Positions 7,360 through 16,349 of a stretch of 64,000 bases of DNA are shown one piece after another. The stretch lies in the NCBI RefSeq assembly GCF_000689415.1, contig NZ_HG322950.1, forward strand, positions 4,347,501-4,411,500, read 5' to 3'. The notes below the pieces were generated by a model. The model was not told the origin of the DNA, did not search any database, and worked only from the letters and a program-made list of their open reading frames with translations. A program made the position numbers and the translations under genes. Every line of letters begins with the position of its first letter. The stretch's first letter is position 1. This stretch comes from Pseudomonas knackmussii B13 (GTDB taxonomy: Bacteria > Pseudomonadota > Gammaproteobacteria > Pseudomonadales > Pseudomonadaceae).

Positions 7360-8298
7360 ATGCGCGCCCTCGCCCTGCTGAGCCGCTTCGTCGGCAACAC
7401 CTTCGCCCTCTGGGTTCTGCTGTTCGCCGTGCTCGCCTTCTTCGCCCCGCAGTGGTTCCGCCCGCTAGCCCCGGCGATAGTGCCGATGCTCGGCATCGTC
7501 ATGTTCGGCATGGGGCTGACCCTCAAGCTGGAAGACTTCGCCGAAGTGGCGCGCCACCCGTGGCGTGTGTGCCTGGGCGTGGTAGCGCACTTCGTCATCA
7601 TGCCCGGCGTCGCCTGGCTGCTTTGCCAGGCGCTGCAGCTGCCGGCGGAAATCGCCGTCGGCGTGATCCTGGTTGGCTGCTGCCCGAGCGGCACAGCCTC
7701 GAACGTGATGACCTGGCTGGCCCGTGGCGACCTGGCGCTGTCGGTTTCCATCGCCGCGGTGACTACCCTCCTCGCCCCGCTGCTGACTCCGGCACTGATC
7801 TGGCTGCTGGCTTCGGCCTGGCTGCCGGTATCCTTCGGCGCGCTGTTCTGGTCGATCCTGCAGGCCGTGCTGCTGCCCATCGCCCTCGGCCTGGTCGCCC
7901 AGCGACTGTTTGGCGCACGGGTACGCGTGGTGGTGGAAGCGCTGCCGTTGGTCTCGGTGATCTGCATCGTGGTGATCATTGCGGCGGTGGTTGCCGCCAG
8001 CCAGGCGAAGATCGCCGAGTCCGGCCTGCTGATCATGGCCGTGGTGATCCTGCACAACGGCTTCGGCTTCCTCCTCGGCTACCTCGCCGCGAAACTCTTC
8101 GGGCTGCCGCTGGCACAGCGCAAGTCGCTGGCCCTGGAAGTCGGCATGCAGAACTCCGGGCTTGGCGCAGCCCTCGCGAGTGCGCACTTCTCGCCGCTGG
8201 CGGCAGTGCCGAGCGCGCTGTTCAGCGTGTGGCACAACGTCTCAGGCGCAACCTTGTCGAGCTGGTTCCGCCGCCTTTCCGACGAGCCTCGCAAGTGA
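7360..8298 (+). CDS. Bile acid:sodium symporter family (BASS/SBF) transporter
   Basis: This is a 312-residue inner-membrane protein with about nine to ten hydrophobic segments. Family marks include the N-terminal GIVMFGMGLTLKLEDF, the central GCCPSGTASNVMTWLARGDLALSV crossover region, and the late LALEVGMQNSGLGAALASAHF motif containing the sodium-site residues. BASS proteins co-transport sodium with organic anions such as bile acids, pantoate or pyruvate; the substrate here cannot be read from sequence. It sits between rdgC and the guanidine-II riboswitch, in the same order as recalled for PA3263-PA3264. Confidence 0.9.
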   Translation: MRALALLSRFVGNTFALWVLLFAVLAFFAPQWFRPLAPAIVPMLGIVMFGMGLTLKLEDFAEVARHPWRVCLGVVAHFVIMPGVAWLLCQALQLPAEIAVGVILVGCCPSGTASNVMTWLARGDLALSVSIAAVTTLLAPLLTPALIWLLASAWLPVSFGALFWSILQAVLLPIALGLVAQRLFGARVRVVVEALPLVSVICIVVIIAAVVAASQAKIAESGLLIMAVVILHNGFGFLLGYLAAKLFGLPLAQRKSLALEVGMQNSGLGAALASAHFSPLAAVPSALFSVWHNVSGATLSSWFRRLSDEPRK

Positions 8299-8355
8299 GG
8301 TCGATCTCCCGCCGCGGTTGCCGCGGCAGAAGAAAAGTGCAAAATACTGCGCATC

Positions 8356-8431
8356 GTGAGGACGACCTCACCACCTGAGCGGTGTACCAACGGGGACGGC
8401 CCTGCCTTTCAATGCTGCCCCGGAGGTTTCC
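8356..8431 (+). ncRNA. Guanidine-II (mini-ykkC) riboswitch controlling the SMR exporter
   Basis: Two small hairpins with the class-defining ACGR tetraloops are visible. P1 is GTGAGG-ACGA-CCTCAC (8356-8371) and P2 is CGGGG-ACGG-CCCTG (8391-8404), separated by a 19-nt linker. The ribosome site CGGAGG (8421-8426) and TTG start (8432) follow. GAGGT (8423-8427) can pair with ACCTC (8365-8369), the 3' arm of P1. A ligand-free structure could therefore mask the ribosome site, and guanidine binding, which closes P1/P2, would free it (inference). This RNA class is known to precede sugE/gdx guanidinium exporters. Confidence 0.88.
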
Positions 8432-8746
8432 TTGTCCTGGTTCATCCTGTTCGTCGCCGGCCTGTTCGAAGTGGCCTGGGCGGTCGGTCTCAAATACACC
8501 GAAGGCTTTACCCGCCTTTGGCCCAGCCTGTTTACCGCGCTGGCCATGCTGACCAGCATCGGCCTGCTTGGCCTGGCCATGAAGAATCTGCCGCTGGGCA
8601 CCGCCTACGCCATCTGGACCGGCGTAGGCGCCATCGGCACGGTGATCGTCGGCATCCTGCTCTTTGGCGAGTCCATTGCTCTGCTGCGCCTGCTCAGCAT
8701 CCTGCTGATCCTTTGCGGCCTGGTCGGCCTCAAGCTCAGCCATTGA
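8432..8746 (+). CDS. sugE: Small multidrug resistance family guanidinium exporter (Gdx/SugE)
   Basis: This is a 104-residue, four-helix inner-membrane antiporter of the SMR family. The essential proton/substrate-coupling glutamate is Glu13 in FVAGLFEVAW. Subtype features are the FEVAWAVGLKYTEGF opening and the GTAYAIWTGVGAIGT segment, which match the SugE/Gdx branch that exports guanidinium rather than the EmrE multidrug branch. The start is a TTG at 8432 with GGAGG 5-9 bases upstream; no ATG gives a sensible N-terminus. An upstream guanidine-II riboswitch supports guanidinium as the substrate. Confidence 0.92.
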   Translation: MSWFILFVAGLFEVAWAVGLKYTEGFTRLWPSLFTALAMLTSIGLLGLAMKNLPLGTAYAIWTGVGAIGTVIVGILLFGESIALLRLLSILLILCGLVGLKLSH

Positions 8747-8905
8747 AATTTCGCTGCGCGCGTACTGTCGCTTTCCCGGAAAACTCCCGGTATGCTGCGG
8801 CCACTGTGCTTGCCAGGGTAGTCACGGCGCCCGCCCCCACACCTTGCAACTCAGAACCGGCGCGGCTCGCCGCGCAGCAATCCACAACGTTCAAGGTGTA
8901 ATTCC

Positions 8906-9115
8906 ATGTCGACTCGTCAAACCGGCACCGTCAAATGGTTCAACGATGCCAAAGGCTTCGGCTTCATCACCCAGGAAAGCGGCGGCGACCTGTTCGTGCA
9001 CTTCCGCTCCATCCAGGGCACTGGCTTCAAATCGCTGCAGGAAGGCCAGAAGGTCTCCTTCGTAGTCGTTGAAGGCCAGAAAGGCCTGCAGGCTGACGAA
9101 GTTCAGGTCATCTGA
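8906..9115 (+). CDS. capB: Cold-shock domain protein CapB (CspA family)
   Basis: This is a 69-residue single cold-shock domain, an RNA/single-stranded DNA chaperone. RNP1 (KGFGFI, with VKWFNDAKGFGFIT) and RNP2 (LFVHF) are both present. RNP2 reads DLFVHFRSI, with the FRSI characteristic of Pseudomonas CapB. The 159-bp region upstream probably holds a long cold-regulated leader; I could not define its elements. A strong hairpin terminator follows 15 bp after the stop. Confidence 0.95.
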   Translation: MSTRQTGTVKWFNDAKGFGFITQESGGDLFVHFRSIQGTGFKSLQEGQKVSFVVVEGQKGLQADEVQVI

Positions 9116-9130
9116 ACCTCGGCTGCTTGA

Positions 9131-9159
9131 AAAAAGCCCCGGCATTGCCGGGGCTTTTT
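9131..9159. terminator. Bidirectional terminator between capB and the acyltransferase gene
   Basis: A perfect 13-bp stem, AAAAAGCCCCGGC (9131-9143) and its complement (9147-9159) with an ATT loop, has A and T runs on opposite sides. It can therefore end both the plus-strand capB and the minus-strand LplT-PlsC transcript. Confidence 0.92.
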
Positions 9160-9163
9160 CGTT

Positions 9164-11038
9164 TCAGCGGGCATTGCCCCGCAGGTCCGCCACCAGCGCC
9201 TGCAAGCGCTCGCGGCCGGCCACCTCGGGCGCCAGCGGCTGCCCGGCGACCAGGCTGACCCGCGACCAGAAGCGACGGAACAAGCCCTTGCCCGGGTCGC
9301 GGCTGAAGAAGCTGCCCCACAACCCCTGCAGCGCCATCGGGATCACCGGCACCGGGGTTTCCTCGATGATCCGCTCCACGCCGCCACGAAACTCGTTCAT
9401 CTCGCCATCGGCAGTCAGCTTGCCTTCGGGGAAGATACACACCACCTCGCCTTCCTTCAGGTACTCGGCCACCTTGGCGAAGGCCTCCTCGTAGATCCGC
9501 TCGTCCTCGTGGCGCGCGGCGATGGGTACGGCGCCGGCGGTGCGGAAAATGAAGTTGAGCACCGGGATCTGGAAGATCTTGTAGTACATGACGAAGCGCA
9601 CCGGCCGGCGAATCGAACCGGCGATCAGCAGCGCATCGACGAAGGACACGTGGTTGCACACCAGCACCGCCGGGCCCTCGTCGGGGATGGCCTCGAGGTT
9701 GCGGTGATCGACGCGGTACATCGAGTGGCTGAGCAGCCAGACCAGGAAGCGCATGGTGAACTCGGGCACGATCTTGAAGATGTACACGTTCACCGCGACG
9801 TTCATCAGCGAGAGCACCAGGAACAGCTCCGGGATGCTCAGCCCGGCCACCGACAGCAGCAGGATCGAGACGATGGCCGCGACCACCATGAACAGCGCAT
9901 TGAGGATGTTGTTTGCAGCGATCACGCGGGCACGCTTGTCTTCCTCGGTGCGCGCCTGGATCAGCGCATAGAGCGGCACGATGTAGAAGCCGCCGAAGAT
10001 GCCGATGCCGAGGATGTCGAGCAGCACCGCCCAGCTCTGCGGCTGCTCCAGCACGCCCAGCCAGGTATAAGGCGCGTCCGCCGCGGGGAAGCCGCCGCTG
10101 TGCCACCACAGGAGGATGCCGAACAGGCTCAGGCCGATGGAGCCGAAGGGCACCAGGCCGATCTCGACCTTCTTCCCGGAGAGCTTCTCGCAAAGCATCG
10201 AACCCAGTGCGATGCCCACCGAGAACACCGTGAGGATCAGCGTCACTACGCTCTCGTCGCCGTGCAGCAACTCCTTGGCGTAGGTCGGGATCTGCGTCAG
10301 GTAGACCGCGCCGAGGAACCAGAACCAGGAGTTGCCGACCAGCGAGCGCGACACCGCCGGGCGCTGCCCGAGGCCCAGGCGCAGGATGCTCCAGGACTGC
10401 TTGAAGATGTTCCAGTCCAACTGCAGGTTCGGCAGCGCCGCCGCGGCACGCGGGATGCCGCGACTGGCCAGGTAGCCGCAGGTGGCGACCAGCACCACGG
10501 CGACTGCCACGCCCGGCGCGAAACTGGCGCGCGACATCAGCACGCCGGCACCGATGGTGCCGGCGAGGATGGCGAGGAAGGTGCCCATTTCCACCAGGGC
10601 GTTGCCGCCGACCAGTTCGTCCTCGCGCAGGCTCTGCGGCAGGATCGAGTACTTCACCGGGCCAAAGAGCGCCGAATGGGTGCCCATGGCGAAGAGCGCG
10701 ATGAACAGCAGTGTCAGGCTGCCGAGCAGGAAGCCCGCCGCGCCGACCAGCATGATGACGATCTCGGCCAGCTTCAGCCCGCGCATCAGCGCGTCCTTGT
10801 TGAACTTCTCGCCAAACTGCCCGCCCAGGGCGGAGAACAGGAAGAACGGCAGGATGAACAGCAGCGCGCAGAGGTTCACCAGCAGGTTGCGGTCACCGCT
10901 GACGCTCAGGTGGTAGAGGATCGCCAGGATCAGCGATTGCTTGAAGATGTTGTCGTTGAAGGCGCCGAGCAGCTGGGTGATGAAGAACGGCAGGAAACGC
11001 CGGGTGCCCAGCAAGGCGAATTGCGAATGTTGGCTCAT
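9164..11038 (-). CDS. LplT-like MFS flippase fused to PlsC acyltransferase
   Basis: This 624-residue protein joins an N-terminal MFS transporter of LplT type (about residues 1-410, twelve hydrophobic segments, starting RRFLPFFITQLLGAFNDNIFKQSL) to a C-terminal lysophospholipid acyltransferase domain. The acyltransferase has the HX4D motif in CNHVSFVDALL and the FPEGKLTADGEMNEFRGG substrate motif. It probably flips lysophosphatidylethanolamine inward and re-acylates it (from LplT/Aas biology). The third domain of the Aas-type fusion, the AMP-binding acyl-ACP synthetase, is absent. The start at 11038 is chosen for the conserved N-terminus; the open frame continues upstream. It corresponds to PA3267 by memory. 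Confidence 0.9.
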   Translation of the reverse strand: MSQHSQFALLGTRRFLPFFITQLLGAFNDNIFKQSLILAILYHLSVSGDRNLLVNLCALLFILPFFLFSALGGQFGEKFNKDALMRGLKLAEIVIMLVGAAGFLLGSLTLLFIALFAMGTHSALFGPVKYSILPQSLREDELVGGNALVEMGTFLAILAGTIGAGVLMSRASFAPGVAVAVVLVATCGYLASRGIPRAAAALPNLQLDWNIFKQSWSILRLGLGQRPAVSRSLVGNSWFWFLGAVYLTQIPTYAKELLHGDESVVTLILTVFSVGIALGSMLCEKLSGKKVEIGLVPFGSIGLSLFGILLWWHSGGFPAADAPYTWLGVLEQPQSWAVLLDILGIGIFGGFYIVPLYALIQARTEEDKRARVIAANNILNALFMVVAAIVSILLLSVAGLSIPELFLVLSLMNVAVNVYIFKIVPEFTMRFLVWLLSHSMYRVDHRNLEAIPDEGPAVLVCNHVSFVDALLIAGSIRRPVRFVMYYKIFQIPVLNFIFRTAGAVPIAARHEDERIYEEAFAKVAEYLKEGEVVCIFPEGKLTADGEMNEFRGGVERIIEETPVPVIPMALQGLWGSFFSRDPGKGLFRRFWSRVSLVAGQPLAPEVAGRERLQALVADLRGNAR

Positions 11039-11163
11039 CGTCCGTGTGTACCTGGTCAGGCGACCCTGTAGCGGGCCGGGAGGACGCGAAGCGTCCGTCG
11101 CTGATTTGACCGCAACAGCCGGGCCGCAGGCCACATCCCCGCGCGAAAAATTCTACGGCGATC

Positions 11164-12027
11164 CTACGAAGAGATGATGGAGCGCCCGCACGCCAGCCGG
11201 TACTCGCCCGGCGCCACGCCATAGGCCTGCTTGAACTGGCGACTAAGGTGGCTCTGGTCGGCGAAACCCAACTGCGCGGCCACCATTGCCGGCGCGCCGC
11301 CCTGCTTGAGCAGCGCCCTCGCCTGCTCCAGGCGACGCTGCTTGATCCAGGCGTGCGGCGGCAAGCCGGTGGCCTGGCGGAATACGCGGGACAGATGGAA
11401 GGGCGAAAGATTGACCGCCGCTGCGAGCTCCTCCAGCGACGGCGGATCGAGCAGGCGCGCGGCCAGCAGCTCGCGGGCGCGTGCCACGGCCAGCGGCTCC
11501 TGCCCGTACGGACGCGCCTCCGGCACCCGCGCATGACGCTGGAACAGGGCCAGCAATGCCTCGCGCCAGCAGGTCTGGCGCTCCAGGTCGCTGGCCGGCG
11601 ACTCCAGCAGCCGGTGTACATGGATGAAAGCCCGGCTCAGCTGCGGATCGTGCAGCACGCTGGCGTCGAAGGTCGGCAAGCCGCGACCGCCAAGGCTCAG
11701 CTCGTCGAGCACGCTGCCGACCTGGTCGATCTCCGGGTAGAAGCCGCGGTACTGCCAACCCGCATCGTGGGCCTTGGAGCCGGTGTGCACTTCATCGGGG
11801 TTGATCAGCACCAGGCTGCCGCTCGGCGCCAGGTGCTCGGCGCCGCGATGGCGGAAGCGCTGGGCGCCCTGCTCGATCAGCACCAGGGAGAAGCCTTCAT
11901 GTACGTGCGGAGCGAAGCGTTGCCCGATGTAGCGCGCATGCAGCAGCTCCAAGCCGCCCAGTTCCTGGGCGCGCCAGAAGCGCGTACGTTCGCCCTGGGC
12001 GTCGTCCTGCAGCGTGCCTGTGTCCAT
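11164..12027 (-). CDS. AraC-family transcriptional regulator with cupin sensor domain
   Basis: This is a 287-residue regulator. Its N-terminal AraC-type cupin (about residues 20-160) contains APHVHEGFSLVLIEQG and LVLINPDEVHTGS. The C-terminal double helix-turn-helix (about 185-280) contains LEELAAAVNLSPFHLSRVFRQATGLPPHAWIKQRRLEQARALL and VAAQLGFADQSHLSRQFKQAYGVAPGEYR. The start at 12027 is 8 bp after the GNAT gene stop, so the two are likely one operon. The ligand is unknown. The upstream GNAT pairing matches PA3269-PA3270 as recalled. Confidence 0.88.
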   Translation of the reverse strand: MDTGTLQDDAQGERTRFWRAQELGGLELLHARYIGQRFAPHVHEGFSLVLIEQGAQRFRHRGAEHLAPSGSLVLINPDEVHTGSKAHDAGWQYRGFYPEIDQVGSVLDELSLGGRGLPTFDASVLHDPQLSRAFIHVHRLLESPASDLERQTCWREALLALFQRHARVPEARPYGQEPLAVARARELLAARLLDPPSLEELAAAVNLSPFHLSRVFRQATGLPPHAWIKQRRLEQARALLKQGGAPAMVAAQLGFADQSHLSRQFKQAYGVAPGEYRLACGRSIISS

Positions 12028-12035
12028 GCCCCGGC

Positions 12036-12605
12036 TCAGCCGTTGAAACCGGCTTCCAGCGCGGCCTTGACCTGCGGCCACTCCAGGTCGGTGATGCTGT
12101 AGATCACGGAGTCGTCGAGGCGTCCGCCGGCCAGTCGGCGATGATTGCGCAGCACGCCTTCGCGGACCGCGCCGAGCTTCTCGATGGCACGCTGCGAGCG
12201 CAGGTTGCTGGCGGCGGTCTTCAGTTGCACGCGGACCATTTTCCAGTTGTCGAAGGCCTGGCGCAGCATCAGGTACTTGATGCTGGCATTGAGCCCGCTG
12301 CCGTGTTGCGCGGAGTCGAGCCAGGTGCCGCCGATCTCGCAGGCCGGCAACGCCGGAAGGAAGTCCATGAAGCGGGTGGTGCCGACGATCTGGTTGCCCA
12401 GGCGCACCACCAGCGGCAGGGCGCGGCCTTCGCGCTGGTCGGCGATGCTCTGGCGGTACCAGTCCGGACGCTGCGGCGCGCTCATGAATTGCAGCGCCTC
12501 GCGATTGGCCTCGGCCAGGGCCACCAGTTCGGAGACGTCGGCCTCGACCATAGGCTCCAGGCGCAGCGCGCCGCGTTGCAGGGTTATCGGTGACGGTCTG
12601 AACAT
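12036..12605 (-). CDS. GNAT acetyltransferase (RimJ/RimL type)
   Basis: This 189-residue N-acetyltransferase has the start ITLQRGALRLEPMVEADVSELVALA typical of RimJ/RimL relatives. It also has the acceptor-side VGTTRFMDFLPALPACEIGGTWL strand pair and NLRSQRAIEKLGAVREGVLRNHRRL, the C-terminal part of the acetyl-CoA fold. It may acetylate a small molecule or a protein amino terminus; the substrate is not deducible. It is co-transcribed with the AraC-type gene 8 bp downstream and divergent from mxtR. Confidence 0.88.
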   Translation of the reverse strand: MFRPSPITLQRGALRLEPMVEADVSELVALAEANREALQFMSAPQRPDWYRQSIADQREGRALPLVVRLGNQIVGTTRFMDFLPALPACEIGGTWLDSAQHGSGLNASIKYLMLRQAFDNWKMVRVQLKTAASNLRSQRAIEKLGAVREGVLRNHRRLAGGRLDDSVIYSITDLEWPQVKAALEAGFNG

Positions 12606-12858
12606 GGCCCCTCCTCTCGCATCGACTCTCCGCCGGCTCCGCTTCGAGCCCGGCGCCAGGCAATAGTGCCACTAGCGCCGCCAGGGTGCGACGGGCGCCC
12701 CCCGGCGCGGAAGGCGCGCAAAGCTACCAGCGAGCATGAAGCGCGGCAAGCGACCGCTGCGACCTTGGTCGCAGGCTTTCTGACAGCCTCCCGCTTTGGT
12801 GCGAAACTGCATGCAGCTACAGCGCTCCTGCGGGGGAGCGAGTCAATCCGGAGTTCGC

Positions 12859-15800
12859 ATGTCGTTGTCCAGCGGGCTGATCGCCACGGTCGCCCTTCTC
12901 TACATGGCCATCCTCTTCGCCATCGCCTTCTACGGCGACCGCCGCCGCGCGCCGCTGTCGCCGCGCATGCGCGCGTGGGTCTACAGCCTGTCCCTGGCGG
13001 TCTACTGCACCAGCTGGACCTTCTTCGGCGCGGTCGGCCAGGCCGCCGGCCAGCTCTGGTCGTTCCTGCCGATCTACATCGGCCCTGTGCTGCTCATGCT
13101 CTTCGCGCCCTGGGTGCTGCAGAAGATGATCATGATCAGCAAGCAGGAGAACATCACTTCCATCGCCGACTTCATCGCCGCGCGCTACGGCAAGTCGCAG
13201 GCGCTGGCCGTGGTGGTGGCGCTGATCTGCGTGGTCTGCGTGCTGCCCTACATCGCCCTGCAACTGAAGGGCATCGTGCTCGGCGTCAACCTGCTGATCG
13301 GCGCCGGCGCCGATGCCGGCGGCAGCCGCGCGCAGGACACGGCGCTGATCGTGTCGCTGGTGCTGGCGCTGTTCACCATCGTCTTCGGCACGCGCAGCCT
13401 GGACGTCACCGAACACCACCGCGGCATGGTCCTGGCTATCGCCTTCGAGGCGCTGGTAAAGCTCGCCGCCTTCCTCGCCGTCGGCATCTTCGTCACCTAC
13501 GGCCTCTACGACGGCTTCGACGACCTGCTTAAAACCGCGCGCGTCGCGCCGCAACTGACCGAGTACTGGCAGGAAACCGTGCATTGGCCGGCCATGCTGC
13601 TGCAGACCGGCGTGGCCATGACCGCGATCATGTGCCTGCCCCGGCAGTTCCACGTGCTGGTGGTGGAGAACATTGAGCCGCGCGACCTCGGCCTGGCACG
13701 CTGGGTCTTCCCGGCCTACCTGGTGCTCGCCGCGCTCTTCGTGGTGCCGATCGCCCTCGCCGGGCAGATGCCCCTGCCGGCAGGGGTCATCCCCGATTCC
13801 TTCGTGATCAGCCTGCCGCTGGCCGAACAGCACCCGGCGCTGGCTTTGCTCGCCTTCATTGGCGGCGCCTCGGCGGCCACCGGCATGGTCATCGTCGCCA
13901 GCGTGGCGCTGTCCACCATGGTCTCCAACGACATGCTGCTGCCCTGGCTGCTGCGCCGCCGCGGCGGCAATGCCGAGCAGCCGTTCGAGGTGTTCCGCCA
14001 CTGGCTGCTCACCGTGCGCCGGGTCAGCATCGCGCTGATCCTGTTGCTCGCTTACGTCAGCTACCGCCTACTCGGCTCCACCGCGAGCCTCGCCACCATC
14101 GGCCAGATCGCCTTTGCCGCCATCGCCCAACTCGGCCCGGCAATGATCGGCGCGCTGTATTGGAAACAGGCCAACCGCCGCGGCGTGTTCGCCGGCCTCG
14201 CCGCCGGTTCCGCGCTCTGGGCCTACACCCTGGTGCTGCCGGTGATCGCCCGCGGCCTGGGCTGGCCGCTGGAGAATTTCCCCGGCCTGGCCTGGCTCGC
14301 CGGCCGCCCCTTCGGCGTGAACATCGAGCCGCTGACCCTCGGCGTGCTGCTTTCGCTAATCGGCAACTTCGCGCTGTTCGGGCTGGTTTCGGTGTTCTCC
14401 CGCACCCGCGTCTCCGAGCACTGGCAGGCCAGCCGCTTCATTGGCCAGGAGCTTTCGCAGAAGCCCAGCTCGCGCTCGATGCTCGCTGTACAGCTGGAAG
14501 ACCTGCTGATGCTTGCCGCGCGCTTCGTCGGCGAAGAGCGCGCCCGGCAAAGCTTCATCCGCTTCGCCTACCGCCAGGGCAAGGGCTTCGTGCCCAGTCA
14601 GAACGCGAACGAGGAGTGGATCGCCCACACCGAACGCCTGCTCGCCGGCGTGCTCGGTGCCTCTTCCGCGCGGGCGGTGGTGAAAGCCGCCATCGAAGGC
14701 CGCGAGATGCAGGTCGAGGACGTGGTGAAGATCGCCGACGAAGCCTCCGAAGTGCTGCAGTTCAACCGCGCGCTGCTGCAGGGCGCCATCGAGAACATCA
14801 CCCAGGGCATCAGCGTGGTCGACCAGTCGCTGCGCCTGGTGGCCTGGAACCACCGCTACATTGAGCTGTTCGACTACCCAGAAGGCCTGATCTACGTCGG
14901 CCGCCCCATCGCAGACATCATCCGCTACAACGCCGAACGCGGTCTTTGCGGTCCCGGAGACCCGGACCTGCATGTGGCCAAGCGCCTGTACTGGATGCGC
15001 CAGGGCACGCCGCACACCTCCGAACGACTGTTCCCCAACGGCCGCGTCATCGAGCTGATCGGCAACCCCATGCCCGGCGGCGGTTTCGTCATGAGCTTCA
15101 CCGACATCACCGCGTTCCGCGACGCCGAGCACGGACTCAAGGAAGCCAACGAAAGCCTGGAGCAACGCGTACAGGAACGTACTCACGAGCTGTCGCAGCT
15201 GAACCAGGCGCTGACCGAGGCCAAGGGCACCGCCGAGGCGGCCAACCAGTCGAAGACGCGCTTCCTCGCCGCCGTCAGCCACGACCTGATGCAGCCGCTG
15301 AACGCCGCCCGGCTGTTCTCAGCCGCACTCGGGCACCAGAACGGACTGTCCAGCGAAGCTACTGAACTGGTGCGCCACCTGGATTCCTCGCTGCGCTCCG
15401 CCGAGGACCTGATCACCGACCTGCTCGACATCTCGCGCCTGGAAAGCGGCCGGGTCAGCGCCGAACGCACGGCATTCCCGCTGAGCGCGCTGCTCGATCC
15501 GCTGGACGCGGAGTTCTGCGCACTGGCGCAGGAACAGGGCATCGACTTCCGCCTGCGCGGCAGCAAGCTGCGCGTGGACAGCGACATCAAGCTTCTGCGA
15601 CGGGTGCTGCAGAACTTCCTGACCAACGCCTTCCGTTACGCCAAGGGCCGCGTGCTGCTCGGCGTACGCCGCGAGGCCGGGCATGCGCGCCTGGAAGTCT
15701 GGGACCGCGGCCCGGGGATTCCAGAGGACAAGCTCAGCGTGATCTTCGAGGAGTTCAAGCGCCTGGACAGCCACCAGACCCGCGCCGAAAAAGGCCTGGG

Positions 15801-16338
15801 CCTGGGCCTGGCAATCGCCGACCGGCTGTGCAAGGTGCTCGGCCACCGACTGGAAGTACGCTCCTGGCCAGGCAAAGGCAGCGTCTTCAGCGTCAGCGTG
15901 CCGCTGGCCCGGCAACCGGCGCCGGCCGAACTCAATGGCCACCGAGTCGAAACGCCGGCCGAGCTCAACGGTGCTCAGGTGCTTTGCGTGGATAACGAAG
16001 ACAGCATCCTGGTCGGCATGAGCAGCCTGCTCAGCCGCTGGGGCTGCCGCGTGCTCACCGCCCGCAGCAAGGCCGACTGCGAGCAGCTGCTGGCCGGCGA
16101 CGCGCGCCCCGAGCTGGCCTTGATCGACTACCACTTGGACAACGGCGAGACCGGCGCCGAGCTGATGGCCTGGCTACGTGCGCGGATGGGCGAGCCGGTG
16201 CCCGGCGTGGTGATCAGCGCCGACGCCCGCCCCGAACTGGTGGCGCAGGTGCATGCCCAGGGCCTGGAGTTCCTCGCCAAGCCGGTCAAGCCGGCGGCGC
16301 TGCGCGCGCTGTTGAGCCGGCACCTGAGCCTGCAATGA
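12859..16338 (+). CDS. mxtR: Solute-symporter/hybrid sensor histidine kinase MxtR-like
   Basis: This is a 1159-residue membrane sensor. An N-terminal sodium:solute-symporter-like domain with about 13 helices (residues 1-510) is followed by a PAS-like segment (about 650-760: GISVVDQSLRLVAWNHRYIELFDYPEG) and a coiled coil. The kinase core has the H-box AAVSHDLMQPLNAA (phospho-acceptor His808), the N-box LQNFLTNAFRYAKG and the G boxes DRGPGIP and GLGLGLAIADRL. A receiver domain carries Asp1090 (LIDYHLD). GGAG precedes the ATG at 12859 by 6 bases. The architecture matches MxtR/ErdS of Pseudomonas (PA3271 by memory), which signals to ErdR in acetate/ethanol-type carbon control; no partner regulator is encoded here. 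Confidence 0.9.
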   Translation: MSLSSGLIATVALLYMAILFAIAFYGDRRRAPLSPRMRAWVYSLSLAVYCTSWTFFGAVGQAAGQLWSFLPIYIGPVLLMLFAPWVLQKMIMISKQENITSIADFIAARYGKSQALAVVVALICVVCVLPYIALQLKGIVLGVNLLIGAGADAGGSRAQDTALIVSLVLALFTIVFGTRSLDVTEHHRGMVLAIAFEALVKLAAFLAVGIFVTYGLYDGFDDLLKTARVAPQLTEYWQETVHWPAMLLQTGVAMTAIMCLPRQFHVLVVENIEPRDLGLARWVFPAYLVLAALFVVPIALAGQMPLPAGVIPDSFVISLPLAEQHPALALLAFIGGASAATGMVIVASVALSTMVSNDMLLPWLLRRRGGNAEQPFEVFRHWLLTVRRVSIALILLLAYVSYRLLGSTASLATIGQIAFAAIAQLGPAMIGALYWKQANRRGVFAGLAAGSALWAYTLVLPVIARGLGWPLENFPGLAWLAGRPFGVNIEPLTLGVLLSLIGNFALFGLVSVFSRTRVSEHWQASRFIGQELSQKPSSRSMLAVQLEDLLMLAARFVGEERARQSFIRFAYRQGKGFVPSQNANEEWIAHTERLLAGVLGASSARAVVKAAIEGREMQVEDVVKIADEASEVLQFNRALLQGAIENITQGISVVDQSLRLVAWNHRYIELFDYPEGLIYVGRPIADIIRYNAERGLCGPGDPDLHVAKRLYWMRQGTPHTSERLFPNGRVIELIGNPMPGGGFVMSFTDITAFRDAEHGLKEANESLEQRVQERTHELSQLNQALTEAKGTAEAANQSKTRFLAAVSHDLMQPLNAARLFSAALGHQNGLSSEATELVRHLDSSLRSAEDLITDLLDISRLESGRVSAERTAFPLSALLDPLDAEFCALAQEQGIDFRLRGSKLRVDSDIKLLRRVLQNFLTNAFRYAKGRVLLGVRREAGHARLEVWDRGPGIPEDKLSVIFEEFKRLDSHQTRAEKGLGLGLAIADRLCKVLGHRLEVRSWPGKGSVFSVSVPLARQPAPAELNGHRVETPAELNGAQVLCVDNEDSILVGMSSLLSRWGCRVLTARSKADCEQLLAGDARPELALIDYHLDNGETGAELMAWLRARMGEPVPGVVISADARPELVAQVHAQGLEFLAKPVKPAALRALLSRHLSLQ

Positions 16339-16349
16339 GCAGGCGCTGC

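Noticed and set aside
9509..11071. 520-codon plus-strand frame opposite the LplT-PlsC gene
   Set aside because: Composition is rich in Gln, Glu, His, Arg and Ala without motifs, and the minus-strand frame is a recognised fusion protein.
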